Assembly: GCF_014822185.1 (NCBI RefSeq)
Contig: NZ_QVLR01000040.1
Location: 1-64,000, forward strand
DNA from: Azoarcus sp. Aa7
GTDB taxonomy: Bacteria > Pseudomonadota > Gammaproteobacteria > Burkholderiales > Rhodocyclaceae
Direction of reading: 5' to 3'
Length of the DNA: 64,000 nt
The notes under the pieces were generated by a model. It searched no databases. It was not told the DNA's origin and saw nothing but the letters and a program-made list of their open reading frames with translations. Shown piece after piece: positions 30,188 through 44,222 of the stretch. Position 1 is the stretch's first letter. Each line of letters starts with the position of its first letter. The position numbers and the translations under genes are program-made.

Positions 30188-32047
30188 ATGAACCGCTATC
30201 CGCTCTGGAAGAACATTCTCATCGGTCTGGTCCTGTTCCTCGGCCTGATTTACACCCTTCCCAACTTCTACGGCGAAGTGCCCGCGGTCCAGATCTCCAG
30301 CGGAAAAGCCACGCTCAAGCTCGATGCCTCCCTTAACGGCACGATCGAGCAGACGCTGCGGGACGCCGGGATCGAGTACACCGGGCTGTTCATCGACGCC
30401 AACAGCATCCGCGTGCGCGTGCCCAGCACCGACGTGCAGCTGCGCGCGAAGGACGCGATCGAGAAGCGCCTGAATCCGGACCCGCGCGATCCGTCCTACG
30501 TCGTCGCGCTGAACCTGCTTTCCGCCTCGCCGAACTGGCTCACCGCGATCAACGCGCTGCCGATGTACCTCGGCCTCGATCTGCGCGGCGGCGTGCATTT
30601 CCTGCTCCAGGTGGACATGCCCGGCGCGATCACCAAGCGCCTCGACGCGACCGCCGCGGACCTGCGCACCCTGATGCGCGACAAGAACGTGCGCCACGCC
30701 GGCATCACCCGCGAAGGCAACAACGTGCTGCTGCGCTTCCGTGACGCCGAACAGCGCGAAGCGGCGCGCAAGGCGATCTCCGCCGGCACCGCGGACCTGC
30801 AGCTCGCCGACCGTGACGACGCAGCCGACGACCTGAAGCTCGTCGCGACCCTGAGCCAGAACGCCCAGAAGAACATCCGCGACTTCGCGATCAAGCAGAA
30901 CATCACCACGCTGCACAACCGTATCAACGAACTCGGCGTCGCCGAACCGGTGATCCAGCAGCAAGGCCTCGACCGCATCGTCGTGCAGCTGCCCGGCGTG
31001 CAGGACGTCGCCAAGGCCAAGGACATCCTCGGCCGCACCGCGACGCTCGAGGTGCGCCTCGTCGACGAGACGCCGGGCGCGCTCGAAGGCGCCCTTGCGG
31101 GCAGCGTGCCGCTGGGCACCGAGCTCTACAACGAACGCGGCGGCTCACCCATCCTCGTGCGCAACCAGGTCGTGCTCACCGGCGACCGTCTCACCGACGC
31201 CCAGCCGGGCTTCGACGGCCAGACCAACGAACCCGCGGTGCATCTGACGCTGGACGCCGCCGGCAGCCGCATCTTCCGCGACGTCACGCGCGAGAATGTC
31301 GGCAAGCGCATGGCCATCCTGCTGATCGAGAAGGGCAAGGGCGAGGTCGTGACCGCGCCGGTGATCCGCACCGAGATCGGCGGCGGACGCGTGCAGATCT
31401 CGGGCCGCATGACCACCCAAGAAGCGAGCGACGTCGCGCTGCTGCTGCGTGCCGGCAGCCTCGCCGCACCGATGGAGATCATCGAGGAACGCACCGTCGG
31501 CCCGAGCCTCGGCGCCGAGAACATCGCCAAGGGCTTCCACTCGACGCTGTGGGGCTTCGTCGCGATCGCGATCTTCATGAGCGCCTACTACATGCTGTTC
31601 GGCCTCGTGTCGGTGATCGCGCTTGCAGCCAACCTGCTCCTGCTCGTCGCCCTGCTGTCGCTGCTGCAGGCGACGCTGACGCTGCCCGGCATTGCGGCGA
31701 TGGCGCTGACCTTGGGCATGGCGATCGACGCGAACGTGCTGATCAACGAGCGCATCCGCGAGGAGCTGCGCAACGGCGTCTCGCCGCAGGCCGCGATCCA
31801 TGCCGGCTACGAGCGTGCCTTCGACACGATTCTCGACTCCAACATCACGACGCTGATCGCCGGCATCGCGCTGCTGGTGTTCGGCTCGGGCCCGGTGCGC
31901 GGCTTCGCCGTCGTGCATTGCCTGGGCATCCTGACCTCGATGTTCAGCGCCATCCTGATCTCGCGCATGCTCGCGAACTTCATCTACGGTCGCCGCCGCA
32001 AGGTCGAATCGCTGTCGATCGGACAGATCTGGAAGCCGGGCAACTGA
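30188..32047 (+). CDS. secD: Protein translocase subunit SecD
   Basis: A 619-aa inner-membrane protein that, with SecF, uses the proton gradient to pull exported proteins through SecYEG. The N-terminal helix is at about residues 8-28. A large periplasmic domain includes LGLDLRGGVHFLLQVDM and the P1 head region. The C-terminal membrane domain carries GMAIDANVLINERIREELR, the RND-like motif with proton-relay Asp. Length and layout match the family. It is followed 38 bp later by secF. Confidence 0.98.
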   Translation: MNRYPLWKNILIGLVLFLGLIYTLPNFYGEVPAVQISSGKATLKLDASLNGTIEQTLRDAGIEYTGLFIDANSIRVRVPSTDVQLRAKDAIEKRLNPDPRDPSYVVALNLLSASPNWLTAINALPMYLGLDLRGGVHFLLQVDMPGAITKRLDATAADLRTLMRDKNVRHAGITREGNNVLLRFRDAEQREAARKAISAGTADLQLADRDDAADDLKLVATLSQNAQKNIRDFAIKQNITTLHNRINELGVAEPVIQQQGLDRIVVQLPGVQDVAKAKDILGRTATLEVRLVDETPGALEGALAGSVPLGTELYNERGGSPILVRNQVVLTGDRLTDAQPGFDGQTNEPAVHLTLDAAGSRIFRDVTRENVGKRMAILLIEKGKGEVVTAPVIRTEIGGGRVQISGRMTTQEASDVALLLRAGSLAAPMEIIEERTVGPSLGAENIAKGFHSTLWGFVAIAIFMSAYYMLFGLVSVIALAANLLLLVALLSLLQATLTLPGIAAMALTLGMAIDANVLINERIREELRNGVSPQAAIHAGYERAFDTILDSNITTLIAGIALLVFGSGPVRGFAVVHCLGILTSMFSAILISRMLANFIYGRRRKVESLSIGQIWKPGN

Positions 32048-32085
32048 GCGCCGCGCACGCACTAGGCTGAAAACAGGGCTGAAAA

Positions 32086-33015
32086 ATGGAATTCTTCCGC
32101 ATCAAGAAAGACATCCCGTTCATGCGCCACGCGCTGACGTTCAACATCATCTCGTTGATCACGTTCGTGCTGGCGGTGTTCTTCCTCGCGACGCGCGGCC
32201 TGCACCTGTCGGTGGAATTCACCGGCGGCACGCTGGTCGAGGTCGCCTACGCCGAAGCGCCCCAACTGGAGCCGATCCGCAGCGCGCTCGCCACCAGCGG
32301 CTACCCGGACGCTCAGGTGCAGAACTTCGGCAGCGCACGCGATGTACTGATCCGTCTGCCGAACCGGGAGGATCTCGACACCACCAAGGTATCCGAGCGC
32401 ACGATGGCGACGCTGCACGCCGTGGGCGGCGCACCGGAACTGCGGCGCGTCGAATTCGTCGGCCCGCAGGTCGGCAAGGAGCTCGCGTCGGACGGCGCGA
32501 TGGCACTGCTGCTGGTGATCTTCGGCATCGTCGTGTACCTGGCGATGCGCTTCGAGTGGCGCTTCGCGGTGTCCGCGATCATCGCCAACCTGCACGACGT
32601 CGTGATCATCCTGGGCTTCTTCGCGTTCTTCCAGTGGGAATTCTCGCTGCCGGTGCTGGCTGCGGTGCTCGCGGTGCTGGGCTACTCGGTCAACGAGTCG
32701 GTCGTCGTGTTCGACCGCGTGCGCGAGACCTTCAAGAAGAAGCGCGGCATGACGACGCCGGAAGTGCTCGACCACGCGATCACGTCAACGATCTCGCGTA
32801 CCGTCATCACCCACGGCAGCACGCAGATGATGGTGCTGGCGATGCTGCTCTTCGGCGGCGAGACCCTGCATTACTTCGCAATGGCGCTGACCATCGGCAT
32901 CCTCTTCGGCATCTACTCCTCGGTGCTGGTTGCGAGCCCGCTGGTGATGTGGCTGGGCGTCTCGCGCGAACAATTCATGAAGCCGAAGAAGGAAAAGGAA
33001 GAGGCGGTCGTCTGA
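32086..33015 (+). CDS. secF: Protein translocase subunit SecF
   Basis: A 309-aa partner of SecD. It has an N-terminal helix, a short periplasmic domain starting VEFTGGTLVEV, and five further membrane segments with GYSVNESVVVFDRVRE, the SecF equivalent of the SecD Asp motif. The charged tail KPKKEKEE is cytoplasmic. The ATG at 32086 is preceded by a weak AGGGCTGAAAA. It is last of the yajC-secDF unit, although a MarC gene follows after 19 bp. Confidence 0.98.
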   Translation: MEFFRIKKDIPFMRHALTFNIISLITFVLAVFFLATRGLHLSVEFTGGTLVEVAYAEAPQLEPIRSALATSGYPDAQVQNFGSARDVLIRLPNREDLDTTKVSERTMATLHAVGGAPELRRVEFVGPQVGKELASDGAMALLLVIFGIVVYLAMRFEWRFAVSAIIANLHDVVIILGFFAFFQWEFSLPVLAAVLAVLGYSVNESVVVFDRVRETFKKKRGMTTPEVLDHAITSTISRTVITHGSTQMMVLAMLLFGGETLHYFAMALTIGILFGIYSSVLVASPLVMWLGVSREQFMKPKKEKEEAVV

Positions 33016-33034
33016 CCCCCGTCTCCACGCGGCG

Positions 33035-33655
33035 ATGAACGAGTTTCTGCAGGCCTTCGTCAGCCTCCTGGCGATCACGAACCCGATCATCGCCGCGCCG
33101 ATGTTTCTCGGCATCGTCGCCAGCATGCCCGTCGCGGCGCGACGCCGCTCCGCCGGCCAGGCCGCGATGGCCGTGCTGGCGATCCTCGCCGGCGCCGCGA
33201 TCGGCGGCCGCTACATCCTCGAGCTCTTCGGCATCTCGCTCGACGCCTTCCGCACCGCTGGCGGGCTGGTCATCATCCTCGTCGGCCTCGACATGCTGCG
33301 CGGCAGTCCCAGCGGCATCCAGCACGACGAGGCCTCGCCCGAGGACGTCGAGGACCGCATCGTCGTCCCCTTCGCGATGCCGCTGGTCGCCGGTCCCGGC
33401 GCGATCACGACCGCGATCACGCTGTCGGTGGCCTACCCGTCCCGCCTCTACCTGCCGGTCATTGCACTGCTCGCGTCGGTCGCGACCGCGGCCGTGCTGT
33501 GGGCGACGCTGCGCCTCGCACTCGTGCGCCAGCGACTGGCCACGCCGCGCGTCGAACGCATCTTCACCCGCTTCATGGGCCTGATCCTGGTCGCCATCGG
33601 TTTCCAGATCGGCATGCTGGGGATACGCGACTTCTTCGGCCTGGGCGGCGCCTGA
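33035..33655 (+). CDS. MarC-family integral membrane protein
   Basis: A 206-aa membrane protein with six hydrophobic segments in the MarC/UPF0056 pattern: FVSLLAITNPIIAAPMFLGI, GRYILELFGISLDAFRTAGGLVIILVGLDML, and VPFAMPLVAGPGAITTAI. The proteins are conserved but their function is unknown; an earlier link to multidrug resistance was not upheld. It is 19 bp after secF on the same strand, perhaps by readthrough. It is convergent with the DUF2322-type gene. Confidence 0.9.
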   Translation: MNEFLQAFVSLLAITNPIIAAPMFLGIVASMPVAARRRSAGQAAMAVLAILAGAAIGGRYILELFGISLDAFRTAGGLVIILVGLDMLRGSPSGIQHDEASPEDVEDRIVVPFAMPLVAGPGAITTAITLSVAYPSRLYLPVIALLASVATAAVLWATLRLALVRQRLATPRVERIFTRFMGLILVAIGFQIGMLGIRDFFGLGGA

Positions 33656-33705
33656 AGCGCGCGGGCACGCCGACGGCGCACCCGCTCCTATTCGCCGCTA
33701 TCCGC

Positions 33706-34023
33706 TCAGACCGCGAACACCTGCTTCACGCGCAACACCTCGCCGCGCTCGATGATTCCGATCAGCCGGTCGATGTTCGGATGCTTGCCCGGATTCAGGC
33801 GCGCGTCCTCGGTGTGCTCCGCGTACAGTTCCAGCCCCTTCTTCGCCGCCTCGGCACTGATCGAACCGTAGAGCTGGGCGAGGTGGTTGTACACCGCCAG
33901 CGAACCGGCCTGACCGGGCTTGTTCTCGATCGTCGCGACGACCGCGCCTTCGCCGTCGAGGAGATTGAGGGCCGCGAGGTGCGACACCTTGGGTAGCTGC
34001 TTGAGATTGTCGGCAAACGCCAT
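33706..34023 (-). CDS. Conserved hypothetical protein, DUF2322-like
   Basis: A 105-aa soluble protein with no membrane segment or signal peptide. It reads like the DUF2322 family: MAFADNLKQLP start, LNLLDGEGAVVATIENKPG, YAEHTEDARLNPGKHPNIDRL in the centre, and a short C-terminal helix. I recall the family from related proteobacteria, and its function is not known. The ATG at 34021-34023 has GGAAG upstream. It follows the purB terminator, so it may have its own promoter or be reached by readthrough. Confidence 0.75.
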   Translation of the reverse strand: MAFADNLKQLPKVSHLAALNLLDGEGAVVATIENKPGQAGSLAVYNHLAQLYGSISAEAAKKGLELYAEHTEDARLNPGKHPNIDRLIGIIERGEVLRVKQVFAV

Positions 34024-34041
34024 TACTGCTTCCTTTCCGTC

Positions 34042-34074
34042 GTTTCAAAGGAAACGCCACCCGCAGGTGGCGTT
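34042..34074 (-). terminator. Terminator after purB
   Basis: A perfect 9-bp stem, AACGCCACC at 34053-34061 and GGTGGCGTT at 34066-34074, with a 4-nt loop. On the minus strand it is followed by TTTCCTTTG, a broken T-run. It lies 39 bp after the purB stop and 19 bp before the next gene on the same strand. Confidence 0.75.
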
Positions 34075-34112
34075 CGTCGTCAGGGACCATGCCGGCCGCA
34101 GCCGGCCAGCGC

Positions 34113-35973
<1,861 letters not shown>

Positions 35974-35982
35974 GAAGCGGCA

Positions 35983-37569
35983 CTACGCGGCGGCACCCTC
36001 CTGGAGCAGCCGCACCGGCAGCACGACTTGCACGGCGGTGCCCTTGCCTGGCTCGGATTCGACGCGGACGTGGCCGTCATACAGGTGAGTCATGGTATGC
36101 ACGACGGCCAGCCCCATGCCGGTCCCCTGCCCGACATCCTTGGTCGTGAAGAAGGGTTCGAACAGTTTTTCGCGGTGCTCGGGTGCGATCCCCACGCCGA
36201 CGTCCGTCACCATGATCGCCACGTAATCGCCGCGGAACTCGTGACCGCACGAGTCGCAGCGCTGCGCGCCGTCGAAGGACACGCGGCGGGCCGTCAGGCG
36301 GATGGTGCCGATACCGGCGATCGCATCGCGCGCGTTGATCAGCAGGTTCATCATGATTTGATGGACATGCGCCGGATCGACGGATAGCCGCGGCAGGTCG
36401 GGGTCGATTTCGGCAACCACCGCAAGCGTATCCGGAAGGGTCGCACGCAACAGGCCGACCGCCTCACGGCCGATCACGGCAATTTCGGAACTCCCCGGCT
36501 GCACCGCGCCACCGCGGCGAAAACTCAGGAGCTGCTGGATAAGTTCCCGCGCACGCTGGCCGGCCGCCCGGATCTCCTCGATGTACTTCAGCACGCGCGC
36601 CTGCCCGCCGTCCTGTTTGAGCTGCTTGGCCGCGAGTTGCGAGTAGCCGAGGATGGCAGCGAGGACGTTGTTGAAATCGTGCGCGATGCCTCCCGCCAGC
36701 GTCGCGACGAGTTCCATGCGCTCGAGCCGCGCAACGCGCTCGAACAGTTCGTGCCGCCTGCGCTCGTCCTCGCGCAGCTGCGTGATGTCTTCCTTCAGGG
36801 CGACGAAATGCCGGACCTCGCCGCTCTCGTCCCGCACCGGCGACACGGATACCGCCTCGCGGATCAGCCTGCCGTCGCGGCTGCGATTCGACATTTCGCC
36901 GCGCCAGGTCTCCCCTGCAAGAATCGTCCGCCACAGGCTTGCGTACTCATCCTGCGTCGTTTCGCCGGACTTGAAGATGTTCGGCCGCGCCCCGATCAGC
37001 TCTTCCTCGGAGTAGCCGTAGGCCTTGCAGCAGGCCGGATTCACGTATTCGATGCGCCCGTCGCCATTCGTGATGATGACCGAACAGCCGGACTGCGCGA
37101 TCGCCTCGGCCAGGGTTCGGTTGCGCGCCTCGCTCGCTCGCAGCGCATCTTCGGCGCGCTTGATCGGCGTAATGTCGGCGAAGCTGGTGATCACCGACGT
37201 GATCCGGCCCGCGGAATCGGCAATCGGCTGACTATTGACCTGTATCCACACCGGGTCCTGCCCCGGATGGGCGATTCCCATCACCACGCCGCGCTGCGGC
37301 AGGCCGGTACGCAGCGTGACCATCGCCGGGTGCTGGTCGGGCGGACAGGAAGAACCGTCCTCGTACAGGAAGCCGACCGGCAGGCTTTCGGCGGTATGAC
37401 CTTCGAGTTCGGCCGCGGAAAGGCCGTAGATCTGCTGTGCCGTGCGGTTGCAGGCGGTGATGCGGCCTGCACCGTCGCGCACGACCACCCCTTCGAGCAT
37501 GATGTCGAACAGGGGCGAGAGGTCGTCCTGACTCCGCGATTCGCGCATTGACTGCTGCTTGTCTGCCAT
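35983..37569 (-). CDS. PAS-PAS sensor histidine kinase (soluble, orphan)
   Basis: A 528-aa kinase with no membrane segment, so probably cytosolic. Two PAS domains cover about residues 18-160 and 165-285, each ending in a PAC motif (ITSFADITPIKRAE and FVALKEDITQLRED). HisKA follows with His297 in GGIAHDFNNVLAAI, then an HATPase with NLLINARDAI, GVGI, FEPFFTTK and GTGMGLA. A Cys pair, C438 and C441 in CDSCGH, sits in the insert before the G1 box. There is no receiver domain or response regulator beside it. The start at 37567-37569 has GGATC upstream; an ATG 21 bases further in is possible. Confidence 0.9.
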   Translation of the reverse strand: MADKQQSMRESRSQDDLSPLFDIMLEGVVVRDGAGRITACNRTAQQIYGLSAAELEGHTAESLPVGFLYEDGSSCPPDQHPAMVTLRTGLPQRGVVMGIAHPGQDPVWIQVNSQPIADSAGRITSVITSFADITPIKRAEDALRASEARNRTLAEAIAQSGCSVIITNGDGRIEYVNPACCKAYGYSEEELIGARPNIFKSGETTQDEYASLWRTILAGETWRGEMSNRSRDGRLIREAVSVSPVRDESGEVRHFVALKEDITQLREDERRRHELFERVARLERMELVATLAGGIAHDFNNVLAAILGYSQLAAKQLKQDGGQARVLKYIEEIRAAGQRARELIQQLLSFRRGGAVQPGSSEIAVIGREAVGLLRATLPDTLAVVAEIDPDLPRLSVDPAHVHQIMMNLLINARDAIAGIGTIRLTARRVSFDGAQRCDSCGHEFRGDYVAIMVTDVGVGIAPEHREKLFEPFFTTKDVGQGTGMGLAVVHTMTHLYDGHVRVESEPGKGTAVQVVLPVRLLQEGAAA

Positions 37570-37647
37570 CTTGATCCGGGTCGATCTGCTTTCCGGATTA
37601 TACGTACAGCATAGCAATGCAGCCAGTGCGCGATTTGCGCCGAAACA

Positions 37648-38886
37648 TCAACTCCGGTAGTCGGCGTTGATCTTCACGTAGTCGTAGGAAAAATCGCAGG
37701 TCCACACCGTGGCGCGCTCGAGGCCGCGACCGAGGTCGACCCGCACGGTGATCTCGGCCTCCTTCATCACGCGCGCACCGGCATCCTCGCGATACGTTGC
37801 CGCACGGCCACCGTTCTCGGCGACGAGCACCTCCTCGCTGGCGCTCCCCAGCCACACGCGCAGCCCGCTCACGTCGAGATCGTCGATACCCGCGTAGCCG
37901 ATCGCCGCGAGGATGCGCCCGAGGTTGGGGTCGGAGGCGAAGAAGGCGGTCTTGACCAGTGGCGAATGGCCGATCGCATACGCGACCTTGCGGCATTCCC
38001 CGCGGTCCTTGCCGCCCTCGACCGCAATCGTCATGAACTTGGTCGCGCCTTCGCCATCGCGCACGATCGCCTGGGCGAGGCTGATCGAGACATCGACGAT
38101 CGCTTCGCGCAGCGCGCGGAAGTCCTCGCCCAGCGGATCGTTGATCTCGGCGTTGCCCGCCTTGCCGGTCGCGATGATGATGAAGGAGTCGTTGGTCGAG
38201 GTGTCGCCGTCGACGGTGATGCTGTTGAACGACAGGTCGGCCGCCTCGCGGGCGAGCGCGTCCAGCAGGGACTGCGAGATCGCGGCGTCGCAGGCGAGAA
38301 AGCCGAGCATCGTCGCCATGTTGGGCTTGATCATGCCCGCGCCCTTGCTGATGCCGGTCAGCGTGACCGTGCGCCCCGCGATCGTCACCTGGCGCGATAC
38401 GGCCTTGGCCACGGTATCGGTCGTCATGATCGCGTGCGCCGCATCGAACCAGCCATCGGCACGCAGATTGGCCTGGGCAGCAGGAAGTCCGGCCACCAGA
38501 CGGTCGACGGGCAGTGGCTCGAGAATCACGCCGGTGGAAAACGGCAGAACCTGCTCGGGCGCGAAGCCCATCAGCCCGGCCACGGCCGCACAGGTGGCGT
38601 TGGCGTTCGCCAGCCCTTCCTCGCCCGTCCCTGCGTTGGCGACGCCGGTATTGATCACGAGCGCGCGGACGTTGCCGCCGGGAAGGTGATCCTTGCACAC
38701 CTGGACCGGCGCGGCGCAGAAACGGTTGAGCGTAAACACGCCCGCCACGCGGCTGCCGGCCGCAACTTCGATGAGGGTCAGATCGCGACGGTTCAGCTTG
38801 CGGATCGCGGCTTCGGCAACCCCGAGGCGAACGCCTGCGACCGGACGCAGCTCCGCGGCAACCGGGGTCGAGAGGTTAACGGGCAT
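37648..38886 (-). CDS. argJ: Bifunctional glutamate N-acetyltransferase / amino-acid acetyltransferase
   Basis: Transfers acetyl from N-acetylornithine to glutamate, recycling the acetyl group in arginine synthesis; some members also use acetyl-CoA. The 412-aa protein is an Ntn-type self-cleaving enzyme, with cleavage before nucleophile Thr192 in [10 protein letters not shown]. Other motifs are [35 protein letters not shown] and GEGATKF. The ATG at 38884-38886 has GGAG eight bases upstream. Whether it is mono- or bifunctional cannot be read from the sequence. Confidence 0.97.
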   Translation of the reverse strand: MPVNLSTPVAAELRPVAGVRLGVAEAAIRKLNRRDLTLIEVAAGSRVAGVFTLNRFCAAPVQVCKDHLPGGNVRALVINTGVANAGTGEEGLANANATCAAVAGLMGFAPEQVLPFSTGVILEPLPVDRLVAGLPAAQANLRADGWFDAAHAIMTTDTVAKAVSRQVTIAGRTVTLTGISKGAGMIKPNMATMLGFLACDAAISQSLLDALAREAADLSFNSITVDGDTSTNDSFIIIATGKAGNAEINDPLGEDFRALREAIVDVSISLAQAIVRDGEGATKFMTIAVEGGKDRGECRKVAYAIGHSPLVKTAFFASDPNLGRILAAIGYAGIDDLDVSGLRVWLGSASEEVLVAENGGRAATYREDAGARVMKEAEITVRVDLGRGLERATVWTCDFSYDYVKINADYRS

Positions 38887-38970
38887 GACGGGTCTCCATC
38901 GGACAAAAGGCGGCAGGTGCCGCCGCGGGTTCATTGGATGCCGGCAACGGCATCACTGCAGTGCCTCGCA

Positions 38971-40518
38971 TCAGCCGTTCTGGCGCGAGGACGAGGCTGC
39001 CGTGACGGCGAGCGAGACTTGCTGGGCAAACAGCTGGAAGGCTTCGAAACGTTCGTCATCGATACCCTCCGCGGAATGGGACCGGTCGGCGTAAAAAAGG
39101 CCGATCGGGCGTCCCTGCGCGAGAATGGGAGCGATGCAGGCACACGCGGCATCGGTCACCTGCAGCAGGCGGTCGAGCCGGATTCCCGGCGGCGTCTGAC
39201 CGGGACCGAAACGCATCGCCCGCGGGTTGCGGAAGAATTCGTTGAACAGATCCCCGGCCGTGCCGTCGAGGGAAAAGATGAATGCCTGCCGCAATGCCTC
39301 GGCCCCGCCGCCGAGCGAGGTCTTGCCGACCAGTTGCAGCCGGTTCTGCGACATCAGCGCGAACAACACGCGATCGAAGCCGACGCCGCGATAGATCCCT
39401 TCGAGCACGAGTTGCAGGATCTCGTTGAGGTTCGCACCCGCCGCGATGCGGCCCGAAATCTCGCGCAGGATCCTGAGCTGGAGATGCGGATCGGGCTCCA
39501 TCGCGAGGGTTTCAGCCGCGTCGGCCTCTTCGGGTTCCGGGGCACCCGCGGCGGGCGTCGGCCGCGGAATCAGCTCCCCGACTTCGGCGGCACCGAAATA
39601 TCCGGCAATGCGCGCCGCCTCGACGCTGTTGGCCACAAGCTCCTCGCGCATCGCCTCGCACGAAAGTCCGGCAAAGGTCGCCAAGCCGCGAACGATCTTT
39701 TCCAGGCCCGGGCTGTCCCAGCCGTTTTCGACCTCGACCGCGAAGCGGTGGGCGAAGTGGATGGCCTGCTCCGGCACTGCCCCGCGACTGCTGCCATCGA
39801 GAACGGACTGGAGCAGCGGCCCGAGCTTCCATTCGCGCGCCAGCCCCTGCGAGAGCTGGCGCAAGCGAAAGCCGAGCACGCTCATCTGCGCCTCGTCGTC
39901 GGACTGGCCTGCGGCGAGGGCCTCGTCCAGCCGCTGCGCGAGCTTGCCGCCGAAGCACCAGAACGCCATCTCGCCAACCCGGGACAGCAATGCGGCAATG
40001 AAGACCTCTTCGCTGCGCCCGTCGCGTCGCAGCGCGGCCAGTGCGCGCGCCTGAACCGCCGCATGGAATACGCGCGCCATCTCGTTCACGACACGCTGCC
40101 GGACACCGCCGGCCAGAAGGGCATCGATCACGCGGATCGCAACCGCGATTTCCGCGACGGCATTGAAGCCGAGCACCACGATGGCGCGGCTGATCGTACT
40201 CACGACCTGGCGCGAGGGGTTGTACAGGACGCTGTTGGCGAGCTTGAGCACCTTCGCGGTCATTGCCGCGTCCTGCAGGATGGCCTGGGCGAGCTTGCCG
40301 GTCGGGGATTTATCATCCTCCGTGACGGAATGGATCAGCGCTACCGTCGCGCCGAGCGCCGGCATCTCCTGGTCGCGAATGAAGGCAACCCACTCACCGA
40401 GGCCACGCGGCTCGCGCTCCGCCTGCCCGGCGGCGTCCACCGGAACGCCGAGCTGCAGTTCCGGAAAAAGTGCGGGCTCGCCGGGGCGCCTGCCCTTGGG
40501 ATCGGCCGGGCCGGTCAT
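38971..40518 (-). CDS. HDOD-domain signalling protein with C-terminal GAF domain
   Basis: A 515-aa protein. The N-terminal HDOD domain (about residues 30-280) has the typical AQAILQDAAMTAKVLKLANSVLYN and SRAIVVLGFNAV blocks; it belongs to the HD-like regulators that lack a complete catalytic HD pair. A Pro/Ala/Glu-rich linker (about 315-345) leads to a GAF domain (about 350-505, with GRPIGLFYADRS). HDOD proteins commonly act in signalling, motility or stress control; the role here is unknown. The start at 40516-40518 is chosen over an upstream TTG; neither has a clear ribosome site. It lies between the secA terminator and argJ. Confidence 0.82.
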   Translation of the reverse strand: MTGPADPKGRRPGEPALFPELQLGVPVDAAGQAEREPRGLGEWVAFIRDQEMPALGATVALIHSVTEDDKSPTGKLAQAILQDAAMTAKVLKLANSVLYNPSRQVVSTISRAIVVLGFNAVAEIAVAIRVIDALLAGGVRQRVVNEMARVFHAAVQARALAALRRDGRSEEVFIAALLSRVGEMAFWCFGGKLAQRLDEALAAGQSDDEAQMSVLGFRLRQLSQGLAREWKLGPLLQSVLDGSSRGAVPEQAIHFAHRFAVEVENGWDSPGLEKIVRGLATFAGLSCEAMREELVANSVEAARIAGYFGAAEVGELIPRPTPAAGAPEPEEADAAETLAMEPDPHLQLRILREISGRIAAGANLNEILQLVLEGIYRGVGFDRVLFALMSQNRLQLVGKTSLGGGAEALRQAFIFSLDGTAGDLFNEFFRNPRAMRFGPGQTPPGIRLDRLLQVTDAACACIAPILAQGRPIGLFYADRSHSAEGIDDERFEAFQLFAQQVSLAVTAASSSRQNG

Positions 40519-40543
40519 GCACGGAAAGGCTGCGCGTGAAGCC

Positions 40544-40567
40544 AAAAACGGCCCGCACAGGGCCGTT
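40544..40567 (-). terminator. Intrinsic terminator after secA
   Basis: A perfect 8-bp stem, AACGGCCC at 40547-40554 and GGGCCGTT at 40560-40567, with a 5-nt loop, giving a T-run (40544-40548 complement) on the minus strand. It lies 40 bp after the secA stop and separates it from the HDOD-GAF gene. Confidence 0.85.
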
Positions 40568-40607
40568 CAGGGACGCAGCGGAGAAGCGTCGTGCCGCCCA
40601 TCGTCCC

Positions 40608-43343
<2,736 letters not shown>

Positions 43344-43509
43344 GTGGGTATCTGGTGGGACCGATTCGGCAAAGCGGGAAGTTTAGCATGCCGGCCGCAA
43401 GCCCCTGCAGAGGATGCGGCGACGGAGCGCGTGCGTAGCCGGGGGGCCGCCCTTGCGGCCCGGGACTGCGCGACCTACCATCTGGGTGCACTCCGACTTC
43501 GGCACCACA

Positions 43510-43944
43510 ATGACCCAGCTCATCCAGCGCTTCCTGGGCACCGGCGACGCTCTCGCTCGCCTGAAGGACCACGCGGCGCGCCTGATGCGCCTGCAGACCC
43601 TGCTCCAGCAGCAGCTCCCGCCCGCGCTCGCATCGGCCTGCTCGGTCGCCAACCTGAAGGGCGACACGCTGGTGCTGCTCGCCAACGGCGGCGCTGCGGC
43701 CGCGCGCCTGAAGCAGATCGCGCCGTCGCTGGCCCAGCAGTTTGCGGTGGCCGGACTACAGATCAAGACCGTGCAGGTGAAGGTGAAAGTGCTCGAGACA
43801 CGCGAGGAGCGACGCCCTCCGCCGCAGCGCACGATCTCGGAAGGCGGCAGCCGCAGCATCGAGGATTTCTCGGCCACGCTGCCGGCGGATTCGCCGCTGC
43901 GCGAATCACTCGAACGCCTGGTCCGGCGCAGCCGTCGCGACTGA
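43510..43944 (+). CDS. DciA-like DUF721 protein
   Basis: A 144-aa protein of the DUF721/DciA family, whose studied members help load replicative helicase DnaB. The KH-like core is seen in LLQQQLPPALASACSVANLKGDTLVLLANGGAAAARLKQIAPSLAQQF. The tail is basic and Arg-rich. The ATG at 43510 begins MTQLIQRFL; longer in-frame starts add a Pro/Arg-rich leader not typical of the family. It sits between divergent secA and the lpxC unit, a common betaproteobacterial arrangement. Helicase loading in this organism is inference. Confidence 0.78.
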   Translation: MTQLIQRFLGTGDALARLKDHAARLMRLQTLLQQQLPPALASACSVANLKGDTLVLLANGGAAAARLKQIAPSLAQQFAVAGLQIKTVQVKVKVLETREERRPPPQRTISEGGSRSIEDFSATLPADSPLRESLERLVRRSRRD

Positions 43945-44023
43945 TTATCGGTCGGGCGTACCGAAAATCAGCGAGCGCTCGTTGACGGATTCGGCCGGAG
44001 CCGTATCTCGCAGTCGGCGAAGG

Positions 44024-44212
44024 CTACACGAACGGCACGAACACGCGTTCGAGCGCGAACAGCGCGAGGAACACGAACAGCACGACGATTCCCGCGCGCA
44101 AACAGTTCCACGCCCACAGGCGGTACTTGGGGTTGCCGGTGAGCAGCCACGCGACGAGCGAGCCGCCGATGCCGATCACCGCGAGGATGGCGAACAGGCG
44201 GATCACCAGCAT
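44024..44212 (-). CDS. Small two-span membrane protein
   Basis: A 62-aa predicted membrane protein, just 10 bp after the lpxC stop and on the same strand. It has hydrophobic segments at about residues 3-24 and 38-57, joined by a polar NPKYRLWAWNC loop. The frame is protein-like: its residue mix is unlike that of antisense shadows, and the ATG at 44210-44212 is directly downstream of lpxC. It is not recognised as a named family. It is probably co-transcribed at the end of the dcw-lpxC unit. Confidence 0.7.
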   Translation of the reverse strand: MLVIRLFAILAVIGIGGSLVAWLLTGNPKYRLWAWNCLRAGIVVLFVFLALFALERVFVPFV

Positions 44213-44222
44213 CGCCGGGCGC

